Positions 15,731 to 24,309 of a stretch of DNA of 64,000 nucleotides are shown piece by piece. The DNA is from Fibrobacterota bacterium. Lineage in GTDB: Bacteria > Fibrobacterota > Fibrobacteria > UBA5070. A model generated the notes under the pieces. It worked only from the letters and a program-made list of their open reading frames with translations. It was not told the origin of the DNA and did not search any database. The position numbers and the translations under genes are program-made. The stretch spans positions 186,001-250,000 of the forward strand of contig JADKBN010000004.1 of assembly GCA_016715065.1 (NCBI GenBank). The letters are read 5' to 3'. Position 1 is the stretch's first letter; each line of letters opens with the position of its first letter.

Positions 15731-17806
15731 ATGCTCCAATCGATCCTCTTGTTTCTTCTGGCCACCGCACCGACTCCCCACATCAAGGTCTCGCTGGTCG
15801 CCGAGCCGTTGTCGGCCCAGCCGGGAAAACCGTTGTCGGTGGGTCTGAGAATGGAGCCCGAGCCGGGATGGCACTTCTACTGGATCAATCCGGGCGACGC
15901 GGGCGTGCCGCCCTCGGTCGCATGGAAAACCCTTTCCGGGGTGGCATCCGTGGACTCCGTGCTCTGGCCGGCGCCCGAAACCATCCCGGTGGAACCGTTG
16001 ATGACCTACGGCTACCATGGAGCCACCTTGCTGCCGTTTTCCGTCCAGATCGTCCCTTCCGCTTCCGGCAAGGTCCGGTTGGCGGGTTCGGCCAAATGGC
16101 TCGAATGCAAAGACATCTGCGTTCCGGGCAAGGCGGAGCTGGAGCTGGAGATTCCTGTGGCGGCCACGGCGGGTACGCCTGATCCGCGCTGGGAGGCGCT
16201 TTTCGAGAAGGCCCGCCGGGATCTTCCGCGCCCGCTTGCGGGTTGGACGTTTCGCGCGGCCTTCACCGACAGCGCCGTGGTGCTTTCCGGAAAGGCGCCT
16301 GGGCAAGGCGTTCCCGGCAAGTTGCGGTTTTTGCCACTGGAGCAGGGAGTGCTGGACAACCCCGCCCCCCAGAAGCTGGAACACCTGCCGGACGGATTTC
16401 GTCTGGTGATCCGTCGCGACGTCTTCGAACGTCGCCGACCGGACACCCTCCGAGGTGTGCTGCTGCCGGATGCGCCCTGGAAAGGCCTCCCGGCCGTCCA
16501 GATTTCGGTGCCGCTGGTGCCAGCCTCCGCGGCGGACACCTTGCCGGCTTCATCGCCGCCTCCGGGCAAGGGCGAAGCCAAGGGTGGATCTTTTTCGGGC
16601 CTGTGGAAGGCCCTTTTTTTGGCCTTCCTCGGGGGATTGCTGCTGAATTTGATGCCGTGCGTGTTGCCGGTGCTCTCGCTCAAGGTGCTGGATCTCGCCA
16701 AAAAAGGGGGAATGGATCGCAAAAAGGTGCTGGCCCATGGCGCGCTGTATTCGCTGGGCGTGGTGGTGAGCTTTCTGGCGCTGGCGGGACTGTTGTTGTT
16801 CTTGCGCTCGGGCGGTGAAACCCTGGGCTGGGGATTCCATCTGCAGTCGCCGCGCGTGGTGGCGGTGCTTTCCGTGCTGATGGCCCTGATCTCCCTGAAC
16901 CTGTGGGGCGTGTTCGAGACGGGAGCGTTCCTGTCGGGGAAGGTGTCGGGAGTTCCCAGCCAGGGCTGGGCGGGCTCCTTTTTCACGGGCATCACCGCCA
17001 CGCTGGTGGCCACTCCGTGCACGGCTCCGTTCATGGGGACCGCGCTGGGCTACACCCTGACGCTGCCCGCCTTCCAGACACTTCTTGTCTTCTTCGCGTT
17101 GGGGGCGGGAATGGCCTCGCCTTACTTGCTGTTGTCGGGTTTTCCGCGTGCGATGGCCTGGGTCCCCAAGCCGGGGGCCTGGATGGAAACCCTCAAGCAG
17201 GCGCTGGGATTCGCGATGGCCGCAAGCGCGGTCTGGCTGGCGTGGCTGGTGGGAAGACTCGCTGGGTCCGACGCGGTGGCGGTGGTGGCCGGGATCTGGG
17301 TGATGGTCGGGATCGGCGGATGGATCCTGGGGCGCTTCGCCTTGGGGCACGTGCGTCCGGCGGGACGAATGGTGGCGCGAACGGCGTTCGTGGCGACCTT
17401 GGTTCTGGCCGGATGGGGGATCTGGAAAGGAGTGGAGAACGACGCGAATCCCACACCGCAAGCGGTCTCGCTGGAAAGGTTCGGCCCGTCCACGCTCCAG
17501 GAGCTGCGCGCTTCGGGAAAACCGTGGTTTCTGTACTTCACCGCCGACTGGTGCACCACCTGCCTGGTGAACGAAGGCGCGGCCCTGCATCGACCGGCGG
17601 TGAGTCAAAAAATGTCCGAGCTGGGCGTTCGTGTCGTCAAGGCCGACTGGACCTCGCGGGACTCGACAATCGGCGCGACCCTGGCCGCCTTCGGGCGACA
17701 GGGAGTTCCCTTCTATGTGCTTTCCGACGGCACGACGGAGCGGTTCCTGCCGGAAATCCTCACCGAAGGTCTGGTGCTGTCGGCGCTCGATTCGTTGGAT
17801 CGCTGA
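15731..17806 (+). CDS. dsbD: Thiol:disulfide interchange protein DsbD/ScsB
   Basis: The 691-residue protein carries electrons from cytoplasmic thioredoxin to periplasmic thiols. After a signal peptide comes the alpha domain (WHFYWINPGDAG near residue 47, C126/C130 in LECKDICVPGKAEL). An eight-helix CcdA-like membrane core follows, with redox cysteines C310 (NLMPCVLPVLSLKV) and C430 (ATPCTAPFMG). It ends in a thioredoxin domain with C608-TT-C611 (FTADWCTTCLVNEGA). All three modules are intact. I chose ATG 15731 because it leads straight into the signal peptide MLQSILLFLLATAPT; an in-frame upstream start at 15704 adds only a polar extension. Confidence 0.9.
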   Translation: MLQSILLFLLATAPTPHIKVSLVAEPLSAQPGKPLSVGLRMEPEPGWHFYWINPGDAGVPPSVAWKTLSGVASVDSVLWPAPETIPVEPLMTYGYHGATLLPFSVQIVPSASGKVRLAGSAKWLECKDICVPGKAELELEIPVAATAGTPDPRWEALFEKARRDLPRPLAGWTFRAAFTDSAVVLSGKAPGQGVPGKLRFLPLEQGVLDNPAPQKLEHLPDGFRLVIRRDVFERRRPDTLRGVLLPDAPWKGLPAVQISVPLVPASAADTLPASSPPPGKGEAKGGSFSGLWKALFLAFLGGLLLNLMPCVLPVLSLKVLDLAKKGGMDRKKVLAHGALYSLGVVVSFLALAGLLLFLRSGGETLGWGFHLQSPRVVAVLSVLMALISLNLWGVFETGAFLSGKVSGVPSQGWAGSFFTGITATLVATPCTAPFMGTALGYTLTLPAFQTLLVFFALGAGMASPYLLLSGFPRAMAWVPKPGAWMETLKQALGFAMAASAVWLAWLVGRLAGSDAVAVVAGIWVMVGIGGWILGRFALGHVRPAGRMVARTAFVATLVLAGWGIWKGVENDANPTPQAVSLERFGPSTLQELRASGKPWFLYFTADWCTTCLVNEGAALHRPAVSQKMSELGVRVVKADWTSRDSTIGATLAAFGRQGVPFYVLSDGTTERFLPEILTEGLVLSALDSLDR

Positions 17807-17843
17807 TCGGACGTAATCTGTCGACTTGCAACCAGCATCCACC

Positions 17844-17963
17844 GTTCGTCCTGAGGAGCGAAGCGTCTCGAAGGGCGGGCGGTGGGGGAGAACCACAAAA
17901 CCCTTTCGACAGTCAAGCCGCCGCCCTTCGAGACAGGGCTGCGCCCTTCCTCAGGACGAGCGG
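17844..17963. repeat. Long imperfect inverted repeat between convergent genes
   Basis: The left arm (17844-17880, beginning GTTCGTCCTGAGGAGCGAAG) and right arm (17920-17963, ending CTTCCTCAGGACGAGCGG) are reverse complements over about 35 bases, with a mismatched middle. About 40 bases separate them. The element sits exactly between the converging dsbD and bioC genes, so its transcript would fold from either side and could act as a bidirectional terminator. The motif CGTCCTGAGGAGCGAAG...CTTCGAGAC recalls dispersed REP-like elements found in many bacterial genomes. Confidence 0.7.
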
Positions 17964-17999
17964 CTGTCGATGGAAGCCGCCTTTTCCATGCGGCGAGGT

Positions 18000-18767
18000 T
18001 CAGGAAGCGACCAGAAACCAGGGTTTCCAGGTGATTTCGATCCCGTCGGGCGTGGCGCACCGCTCTTCGATACGCGTCAGGAGCCTTTTCAGGCGTTCCT
18101 TGCCCAGGCTCTGTCCGTCCGGAGGCGGGCGATTGGCGCCGCTTTCGCGAAGGTGGCCCAGGAATGCCGCCGCGCTGGTGTAGGTTCGGGGCCAGGAAAA
18201 CGACTCCAGCCTCCAGGCGCGAAAGCCCGTGGAGACCAAAATGTCGGGCAGGAGCGCAGGGTCGTGGCCTGGCCCGGGTGGGTAGGCGAATTCGTCCGAG
18301 CGCAGGATGGCGTCCAGTTCGGGGAAGTGGTCGTGGCAAAACCCGCCGATGGCCAGCGTGCCTTGCGATCCCAGAAGGCTTCGGCACGCGTGCAGATGCA
18401 GGTCCAGATCCGGGAACCATTGGACCATCGCGTTGGAAGCGACCAGATCGAAGGGGGCCTCGGTGTGTCGGGGTTCCCTGCCGTCGAGGATCTCCCAACG
18501 AAGATTCGACAAGTGTCCCAGCCGGTGCTGTGCTTGGCGCAGCATGGCCCCAGAAAGATCCGTCGCCAGAATTTGGGCATGGGGAAAGCGGTTTCGCAGC
18601 GCCTGGGTGAAATGGCCTGTCCCCGAGCCCATTTCCAAGATGGTTGCCGGGGCCAGGTCAGGTTCCAACATGCCCGCGAGCACATGGGCCATCTGGGCTT
18701 GGACCGGAGTGGCTTCATGGTAGGTGGCGGCCGAGCGGCCAAAACGCCGGGAGCGCCAGTCCGTCAT
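18000..18767 (-). CDS. bioC: Malonyl-ACP O-methyltransferase BioC-like
   Basis: This is a 255-residue class I SAM methyltransferase. BioC methylates malonyl-ACP so that it can enter fatty acid synthesis and become pimeloyl-ACP for biotin. Motif I ILEMGSGTGHFTQALRNRFP, motif II ATDLSGAMLRQAQ and the BioC-typical stretch DLVASNAMVQWFPD are present, as is the N-terminal RFGRSAATYHEATPVQAQMA. Its ATG overlaps the stop of the adjacent alpha/beta hydrolase (ATGA). The two together look like the BioC/BioH pair that starts and ends pimelate synthesis. Confidence 0.85.
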   Translation of the reverse strand: MTDWRSRRFGRSAATYHEATPVQAQMAHVLAGMLEPDLAPATILEMGSGTGHFTQALRNRFPHAQILATDLSGAMLRQAQHRLGHLSNLRWEILDGREPRHTEAPFDLVASNAMVQWFPDLDLHLHACRSLLGSQGTLAIGGFCHDHFPELDAILRSDEFAYPPGPGHDPALLPDILVSTGFRAWRLESFSWPRTYTSAAAFLGHLRESGANRPPPDGQSLGKERLKRLLTRIEERCATPDGIEITWKPWFLVAS

Positions 18768-19459
18768 CGCGCTGCCAGTTCGTCGAGGATCGCCCCGAAG
18801 GCGGCCGGGTGGCGCAAAAAGGGAATGTGGCCGGAAAGCTCCGGACAGCGGCGCGTCTGTGGCAGGGGGGTGTCGCAGGGCGGGGAAACCGGATCGTCCG
18901 GCGAGAATGCCCATAGCCGACGCGGATGGCTTGCCCACGGGGCTTCCCAACGTGTTCGCTCCAGGATTTCCAGTCCGCGAACCAAGCTCTCCTCTCCCAG
19001 TTCCATGGCCTGCTCCAGCCAAGCCTTTCGTTGCAATCCGGCAAGCCCCATCAAGGTGCCGAAATCTTCCAGCGTCCCCAGAGGGTCGGTCTGGATCCGG
19101 CGCATCATGCGCCGCAGCACCAAGGGTTTCCAGGGGCCGTCGCCGGTGCAGAAATCCAGAAAGGGGCACACCGTGAGCACGGCGCAGGTTGGCGGCACCA
19201 GCCCTTCGCGCAGGAGGCCTTCCAACAACAGCCCCCCCAGGGACCACCCCACGACACAGGTACCTGAACCTGCATCTTCCACCAGTCGCCGCAATCGGGC
19301 GCCTGAGTCCAACACCGCGTGGGCATCGATGAACCGGTGATCGAATCCCGGGTACAGCGAGGCGAGGAGGCCGTCCCAGCATTGCAGGTCCGACGCCCAT
19401 CCACCGATCCAAATAAGTGGGGGTGCTCCCCCCTGTGCCTGATTCACGGGGCTCAACAT
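18764..19459 (-). CDS. Alpha/beta hydrolase, BioH/BioG-like esterase
   Basis: The 231-residue alpha/beta hydrolase has its nucleophile elbow in VVGWSLGG, acid Asp in FSPDDPVSP and His in SGHIPFL. It lies upstream of bioC in the same unit, and BioH-type enzymes release pimeloyl-ACP by cleaving its methyl ester. Sequence divergence within this group is wide, so the assignment rests on the triad plus context. Its start lies only 13 bases from the divergent lipoprotein start, so any promoter must overlap coding sequence. Confidence 0.7.
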   Translation of the reverse strand: MLSPVNQAQGGAPPLIWIGGWASDLQCWDGLLASLYPGFDHRFIDAHAVLDSGARLRRLVEDAGSGTCVVGWSLGGLLLEGLLREGLVPPTCAVLTVCPFLDFCTGDGPWKPLVLRRMMRRIQTDPLGTLEDFGTLMGLAGLQRKAWLEQAMELGEESLVRGLEILERTRWEAPWASHPRRLWAFSPDDPVSPPCDTPLPQTRRCPELSGHIPFLRHPAAFGAILDELAAR

Positions 19460-19472
19460 ATCTTATCTGACC

Positions 19473-20150
19473 ATGCGTCGTGGCTTTCTGCTGATTTCCA
19501 GCTTCTTGATCGTGTTCCTGGCCGCCTGCCGGGACCCGGATCTGGATCATGCTCGGGAGTTTCTCCAGCTGGAGGATTGGCCGCGCGCCAATGCCTCCTA
19601 CGATCAGTGTGTGCAGGAAGCCCCGCAAAGCGCGGAAGCCCGCTTGGGGCTGGCCATGGCGCGTCTGGGCTGGGTGCGGGAGCGTTCCCAGTTCGGACTG
19701 GACTCCTTGGAGGAATGGTTGCGGGTCGCGCGCGATCTGGCCATCGTGGAGCGATTGGATTCCAACCAAAACACCCGGGGCGAACGTGCCGATGCGTTGT
19801 ACCACGGCTCGCTGTGGTTGCAATCGCACAGCCAGTCCGCTCGTGCCGAGGCGGTGGCGAGGATGGCGCAGAACGTGGATCCCGACCACGCGCCGTCGGC
19901 GCAATTTTTGGGCAATCTCGCCCGTGCCCGGAACGAATCGATCGATGCGGAGCGCTGGTTTTCGCGTGCTTTGGCCGCCGATTCCGGATTCCTGCCCGCC
20001 TACATGGGCCTGGCTGAGGTGGCGGCCGCGGAGAACGATCCGGAAGGAGCCATCCTGTATCTGCAGATGGGCCTGCGGCGGGATTCGACCAACGAATGGT
20101 TTCTGACCAGAGTCGGGGCGCTGCGGGAATCCCTGGGGTGGAAAGAGTGA
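19473..20150 (+). CDS. TPR lipoprotein
   Basis: The 225-residue lipoprotein (lipobox VFLAAC) contains about five TPR-like helices pairs, e.g. EFLQLEDWPRANASYDQCVQ, ESIDAERWFSRALAADS and DPEGAILYLQMGLRRD. It opens a three-gene plus-strand unit with a protein kinase and a sigma-54 activator; its stop overlaps a GTG that probably starts the kinase gene (GTGA). It could present an envelope signal to the kinase, whose C-terminus is extracytoplasmic. That is an inference from context. Confidence 0.7.
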   Translation: MRRGFLLISSFLIVFLAACRDPDLDHAREFLQLEDWPRANASYDQCVQEAPQSAEARLGLAMARLGWVRERSQFGLDSLEEWLRVARDLAIVERLDSNQNTRGERADALYHGSLWLQSHSQSARAEAVARMAQNVDPDHAPSAQFLGNLARARNESIDAERWFSRALAADSGFLPAYMGLAEVAAAENDPEGAILYLQMGLRRDSTNEWFLTRVGALRESLGWKE

Positions 20151-21486
20151 ACGGACTTCCGGGGGATTTTCCAATCCGATCCCGCTGGGCCAGGGTGGCC
20201 AGGCCAGGGTGTATCTGGCCTGGCAGGATGTGCCTGGACGCTGGGTGGTGCTCAAGGTCGCTCGGCGTTCCATGGGCGAGTCGCTGCGCCGGGAGGGTGA
20301 ACTGTTGTCGCGCCTGGGAGGAAGCGTCGCACCGGCGCTGCTGGACCAAAATCTGTCTGTTTCGGAGCCTTGGCTGGCCATGTCCTGGGTGGAAGGCATC
20401 CCGCTGGACCGCCTTCCAGCGACTCTTGCGACGGCGGATCGGCGCGCGCTTTGCCTGCAATCGGGCCTTGCCGTCGCCCGGATCCACGGCACGAGGACCA
20501 TCCATGGGGATCTGTCTACGGGGAATCTGATCGCGCGTCCCCACGGGGAAGTGGCGGTGGTGGACTTCGGGCTTTCACCCACGGCAAGCGAAGTGCCTGC
20601 AGTGGAAGGCACCTGGGAGGTGCTGCCGCCGGAGCGGTTCGAAGGCGGTGCCCCGGGCCCCCGCTGGGATGTCTTCGCGTTGGGTGTCGTGTCGCTTCGC
20701 TTGATCCAAGCCCTGCCACCGGGAGACCACACCCGGGATTCCTGGCGGGAACTGTGCGCCTCGGGTGAACTTTCACGATGGGCGCGGGGGCGTTCGTGGA
20801 CGCTTTCCCTGGCCTTGTCGCCGGATCCGGCCCAGCGCCCTGCGGATGCCGCCGAATGGGTGCGGCTCCTGGAAAAGGAGTGGGGCGATCCACCGTTCAC
20901 CAAGGGTGCGCTTCCGGCATGTGTCGCCGGGCATATCGATGCGCTTCTGGCCGACGGGGTGGCGTCGGCACGTCGTCGAGGCGACGGTGCCGCGGGATGG
21001 CGATTGCAACGGGAGCGGATCGAGCGGGCGGAGAACCCGGAGCCCTTGCTCGCCGAGCTCGCGCAACTGCAAGCGATGGAACGGAAATCTCCTCGCAACA
21101 GGTGGATGGCCGTCGCCTTGGCGATGGTGGCCGCCGGATCCGTGGCTGGGTGGTTCTGGATGCGTCCTGCCGACCGGCCGGAAGATCTGACGGGGGAGGA
21201 TTCCAAGCCCGCCTGGACCGCCGACTACCCCCGAGCTTCTCTCCCGATCGCGGATGTGCTGGTGTTCGATCCGCCGCCCGCCGGCGCGAAGCTCGTGGTT
21301 GACGGAATCCGTCGCCCCGTGCCCCGGGACGGATTTCTGCGCCTGGGCCCGGGTCGCCACCGCGTGGAACTTTCGGATTCGGCGGGGCGGGTCCTTTGCG
21401 ACACCCTCTGGAACGTGCCTCGCGCCGCCAAGACGGTGCACATCGCCAAGCCGCCCCCCAAGGGCGAAGGAAGGAGCCGCCCATGA
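20147..21486 (+). CDS. Membrane Ser/Thr protein kinase with PEGA-like domain (frameshifted)
   Basis: Kinase motifs are clear: glycine loop IPLGQGGQARVYLAW, Lys in VVLKVARR, catalytic loop IHGDLSTGNLI (HGD instead of HRD), VVDFGLS and PPERFEG. A membrane helix (MAVALAMVAAGSVAGWFWM) and an extracytoplasmic PEGA-like beta domain (GAKLVVDGIRRPVPRDGFLRL) follow. The frame holding the glycine loop has no ATG, GTG or TTG upstream of it. GTG 20147, overlapping the preceding stop as GTGA, starts the frame VNGLPGDF. It joins the kinase frame if one base is lost or gained in the G5/T4 run at 20160-20170, so I annotate it as one gene with a frameshift there. It likely phosphorylates the FHA-containing regulator encoded next. 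Confidence 0.75.
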
Positions 21487-23217
21487 GTTCGGGATGGATG
21501 CTGGAAAGCATGTCGGGCAAAGGAACGTTCGCATTGGAGCGGAAATTGGTCCTGGTGGGATCCGCGGCTGGTTGCGACCTTCGTTTGTCCGAGCTTTCCG
21601 GGCGGGAATTGCAGATTTTGTCCTTGGCCGACAAGGTGGTCCTGGAGGCCCAGGGCAAAGGGATCAAGTTCGAAGATCACCCATTGAAACCCGGCGTGCC
21701 ACAGGATGCGCGGGAAGGGAGCGTGCTGTCCCTTTCCGACGGGTCGATATGGGAGCTGCGCAAGTCTCGTCGCGATGCCGGCGCCCTGGAGCCCGTGCTC
21801 CAGGCGGTGGAGCTTTTGGTGGAATCTCCCGAGCCTTCCCTGTGCCTGCCCCGCCTCTTGGAGTTTTCCTGCCTCCATCTGGCCGCCGACGAAGGCGTTT
21901 TGCTGGAAGGAGGCGATCCGGAGCACGTGGTCGCTTCCTGGCCCAACGACCTTGGCGGAGCCTATTCGCGTTCCGCCGTCCGTGCGGCCTACGATCGGAG
22001 CATCGCCGTGCTTTGGTCGGAATCCGGCGAGGGCGACGCCCCCTTGGCCGGACCGTCCCTGGTCCGCTCCCAGATCCGATCCATCTTGTGCGCGACCTTG
22101 CGCCTTCCCGATGAGCCCGTACCGCTCGGATGCTTGTACCTGCATCGCAGGGAAAGCACCGCCGCCTTTTCCGAACAAGACCGCGCCGCCTTCCAGCGGC
22201 TGGTGGCGATGCTCGCGGTGGTATTCGGATCCGCCCGTCGCCGCGCCGAGGAACACGCCGCCTTGGAGGCCTTCCGCAGCGCCGAAAAGGAGGCGGATCC
22301 TGGCGTTTTCGGAATCCATGGCTCAAACGCTGGTCCAGGCCAGGAAGTTCGCGCCGGCCAGCGTCCCCGTGTTGATCCTGGGCGAGACGGGAACGGGCAA
22401 GGAGCGTCTGGCGCGCCACCTCCACGAGTCGTCGCGCCGCCACGGTCCGTTCATCGCGATCAACTGCGCGGCCATTCCGGCAAGCCTCATGGAGGCGGAG
22501 TTGTTCGGCCACGAAAAGGGCGCCTTCACCGGAGCGACGGCTGATCGCGAAGGCCTGTTCGATGCCGCCAAAGGGGGTACGCTCTTTCTGGACGAGGTCG
22601 GCGAGCTGGCCCCACACCTGCAGGCGGCCTTGTTGCGGGCGTTGCAGGAAAAGACGATCCGCAGGGTGGGCTCCACCCAGGAGCGACCTGTCGATGTGCG
22701 TATCGTGGCGGCGACCCACCGGGATCTGGAGCAGATGGTCCGCACGGGAGGTTTCCGTCAGGATCTGCTCTTTCGGCTCAATGTGGCGACCATCGTGATC
22801 GCTCCGCTGCGCGACCGTCCTTCGGACATTCTCCCGCTGGCCCGGGTCTTCGCACAAAAAGCCTCGGCGGAATTCGGCGTCCCATTCAGCGGATTGTCGC
22901 GTTCGGCGGAAAAGTCGTTGCTTCGCCATGGCTGGCCGGGAAATGTCCGTGAGTTGGAAAACTGCCTGCAGCGGTCGATTCTTGAAGCGGGTGGCGATCG
23001 GATCCAATCCGATCACATGGGACTCAAGGAAGGCGCTCAGCCGCTGGGAACCTTGGCCGAAGCCAGGGAAGTCGCCGAACGTCTGGCAACGGAATCCGCA
23101 TTGGCTCGTGCGGGCGGAAATCTGACGCAGGCCGCCGGAATCCTGGGGATCGACCGCAAGGTTTTACGGGATCTATTGCGGCGATTGGGAATGTACGAGG
23201 GCGCTTCCGAGGAGTAG
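21483..23217 (+). CDS. Sigma-54 activator with FHA-like and GAF-like domains (frameshifted)
   Basis: The start ATG overlaps the kinase stop (ATGA). Residues 1-100 form a degenerate FHA-like sandwich (LVLVGSAAGCDLRLSELS). A GAF-like domain follows to about 270, then an AAA+ sigma-54 domain with Walker A LILGETGTGKERL, the GAFTGA loop, Walker B GTLFLDEVGEL and RQDLLFRLNV. The C-terminal Fis-type helix-turn-helix is GGNLTQAAGILGIDRKVLRDL. The FHA/GAF part and the AAA+ part lie in different frames, which meet near 22300-22310 (GTTTTCGG run), where one extra base restores continuity. With the kinase and lipoprotein it resembles kinase-FHA-enhancer-binding-protein cascades known from myxobacteria. 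Target promoters are not identifiable here. Confidence 0.8.
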
Positions 23218-23343
23218 ATTGCCCGGAATCCGTCGTTTTCCGCGGCTCTTAAAGGGCGCATCGCTCGGGAAATGGACATTTTCCAGCCGAAAGAACGTAC
23301 AAGGACTGGAGAAAATGAACCATCGACAACTAACTTTGTTTTG

Positions 23344-23375
23344 CTCCTGAAACAGGAGAGTCGTCAACAACTCTC
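23344..23375 (+). promoter_or_regulatory. Overlapping alternative hairpins before secreted Ala/Lys protein
   Basis: CTCCTG (23344-23349) pairs with CAGGAG (23353-23358), while GAGAGT (23356-23361) pairs with ACTCTC (23370-23375). The two hairpins share bases 23356-23358, so they exclude each other. They sit just before the AGGA ribosome site of the next gene. They could form a small switch, or be chance. Nothing else recognisable lies in 23218-23396. Confidence 0.25.
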
Positions 23376-23396
23376 AAATCTCACTAGGAATCACTC

Positions 23397-23732
23397 ATGA
23401 AGAAGCTCGCCCTCGTCCTCGCCGTTCTCGCCATCGCCGCCGTCGCCCAGATCCCCAGCATCAAGTCCGTCAAGGCCGCCGCGAAGTCTGCCGAGCAGAC
23501 CACCACTGCCGTTGCCGCCGTGGTCGCTCCTGCCGCCAAGGACAGTGTCAAGGTTGACACCGCCGTCAAGGCTCCTGCTGTCGACACCACCGCCAAGGCT
23601 CCCGTTGTTGACACCGCCAAGAAGGTCGTTCCTGTTGACTTCGCCAAGGTTGGCAAGGGCAAGGGCGCCAAGACCGCCAAGTCCGCCAAGGCTGCCAAGC
23701 CTGCCAAGGCCGACTCCGCCAAGACCAAGTAA
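23397..23732 (+). CDS. Small secreted Ala/Lys/Val-rich protein
   Basis: This 111-residue protein has a signal peptide (MKKLALVLAVLAIAAVAQ) followed by a low-complexity body. Alternating VDTAVKAPAVDTTAKAPVVDTAKK units come first, then a basic tail of GKGKGAKTAKSAKAAKPAKA type. There is no recognisable domain. The composition resembles histone-H1-like tails, but the signal peptide places it in the envelope, where it could bind anionic polymers. It has a good ribosome site (AGGA) and its own terminator, so it is a strong monocistronic unit. Confidence 0.7.
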   Translation: MKKLALVLAVLAIAAVAQIPSIKSVKAAAKSAEQTTTAVAAVVAPAAKDSVKVDTAVKAPAVDTTAKAPVVDTAKKVVPVDFAKVGKGKGAKTAKSAKAAKPAKADSAKTK

Positions 23733-23762
23733 TTTCCCGTAGCTTTCGGGCTGCGAGATCGA

Positions 23763-23788
23763 AGCGGAACGATTCGTTCCGCTTTTTT
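23763..23788 (+). terminator. Rho-independent terminator
   Basis: AGCGGAAC and GTTCCGCT form an 8-bp stem with a short loop, followed by TTTTTT. It lies 30 bases after the Ala/Lys-rich gene. Confidence 0.85.
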
Positions 23789-23892
23789 ATTTCTTGGAAT
23801 GTTGTCAGGCTTGAATCCGGGATTGCGGGACAGGCTGGTACGTTGTTTGATAACATTCAAATCACTTTGACGAAAGGAAACGGGCCAATCCG

Positions 23893-24309
23893 ATGCTGAT
23901 GCGATCCTGGGGGTGGGTATTGTGGAGCACGCTGCTGCTCGTATTGGGACCAGGCGCGTTGGCTGCCACGGAGCACACCGACACGCTCTCCGTGACGGAT
24001 CCCACGGAGCGGGACTTCGAGCGCAAACTCCATCTCGTTCGGGAGCGCCAACGAGAAGAAACACGCGAGATTCAGCATTTGAAGGACCTCCCTCCCCAGC
24101 AGCGGTTGGAAAAGCGCCAAGAATTGCTTGCTCGCCATCAGGCCGAAGTCCAAGCGCTGGAAAACGAGTACATCGCCAAGGTCACCCCCCAGGCGAAGGA
24201 GCGTTGGGAAGAGCGCAAGGCCTTGCGGGAGAAAAAGTTCCAGACCCTCCATCAGAACCCCAAGAAAAAATTGGCCAAAATCAAGGACGGACAAAAATCG
24301 GCCCAGTGA
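23893..24309 (+). CDS. Secreted coiled-coil protein
   Basis: The 138-residue product has a signal peptide (core VLWSTLLLVLGPGALAA) and then an almost purely helical, highly charged body (residues 35-130, e.g. LVRERQREETREIQHLKDL). The body has heptad spacing of a coiled coil and a lysine-rich end. It is of similar size to periplasmic helical chaperones such as Skp or Spy, but carries no diagnostic motif. The next gene overlaps by GTGA and encodes a beta-rich protein, so a chaperone-client pairing is conceivable. Confidence 0.6.
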   Translation: MLMRSWGWVLWSTLLLVLGPGALAATEHTDTLSVTDPTERDFERKLHLVRERQREETREIQHLKDLPPQQRLEKRQELLARHQAEVQALENEYIAKVTPQAKERWEERKALREKKFQTLHQNPKKKLAKIKDGQKSAQ

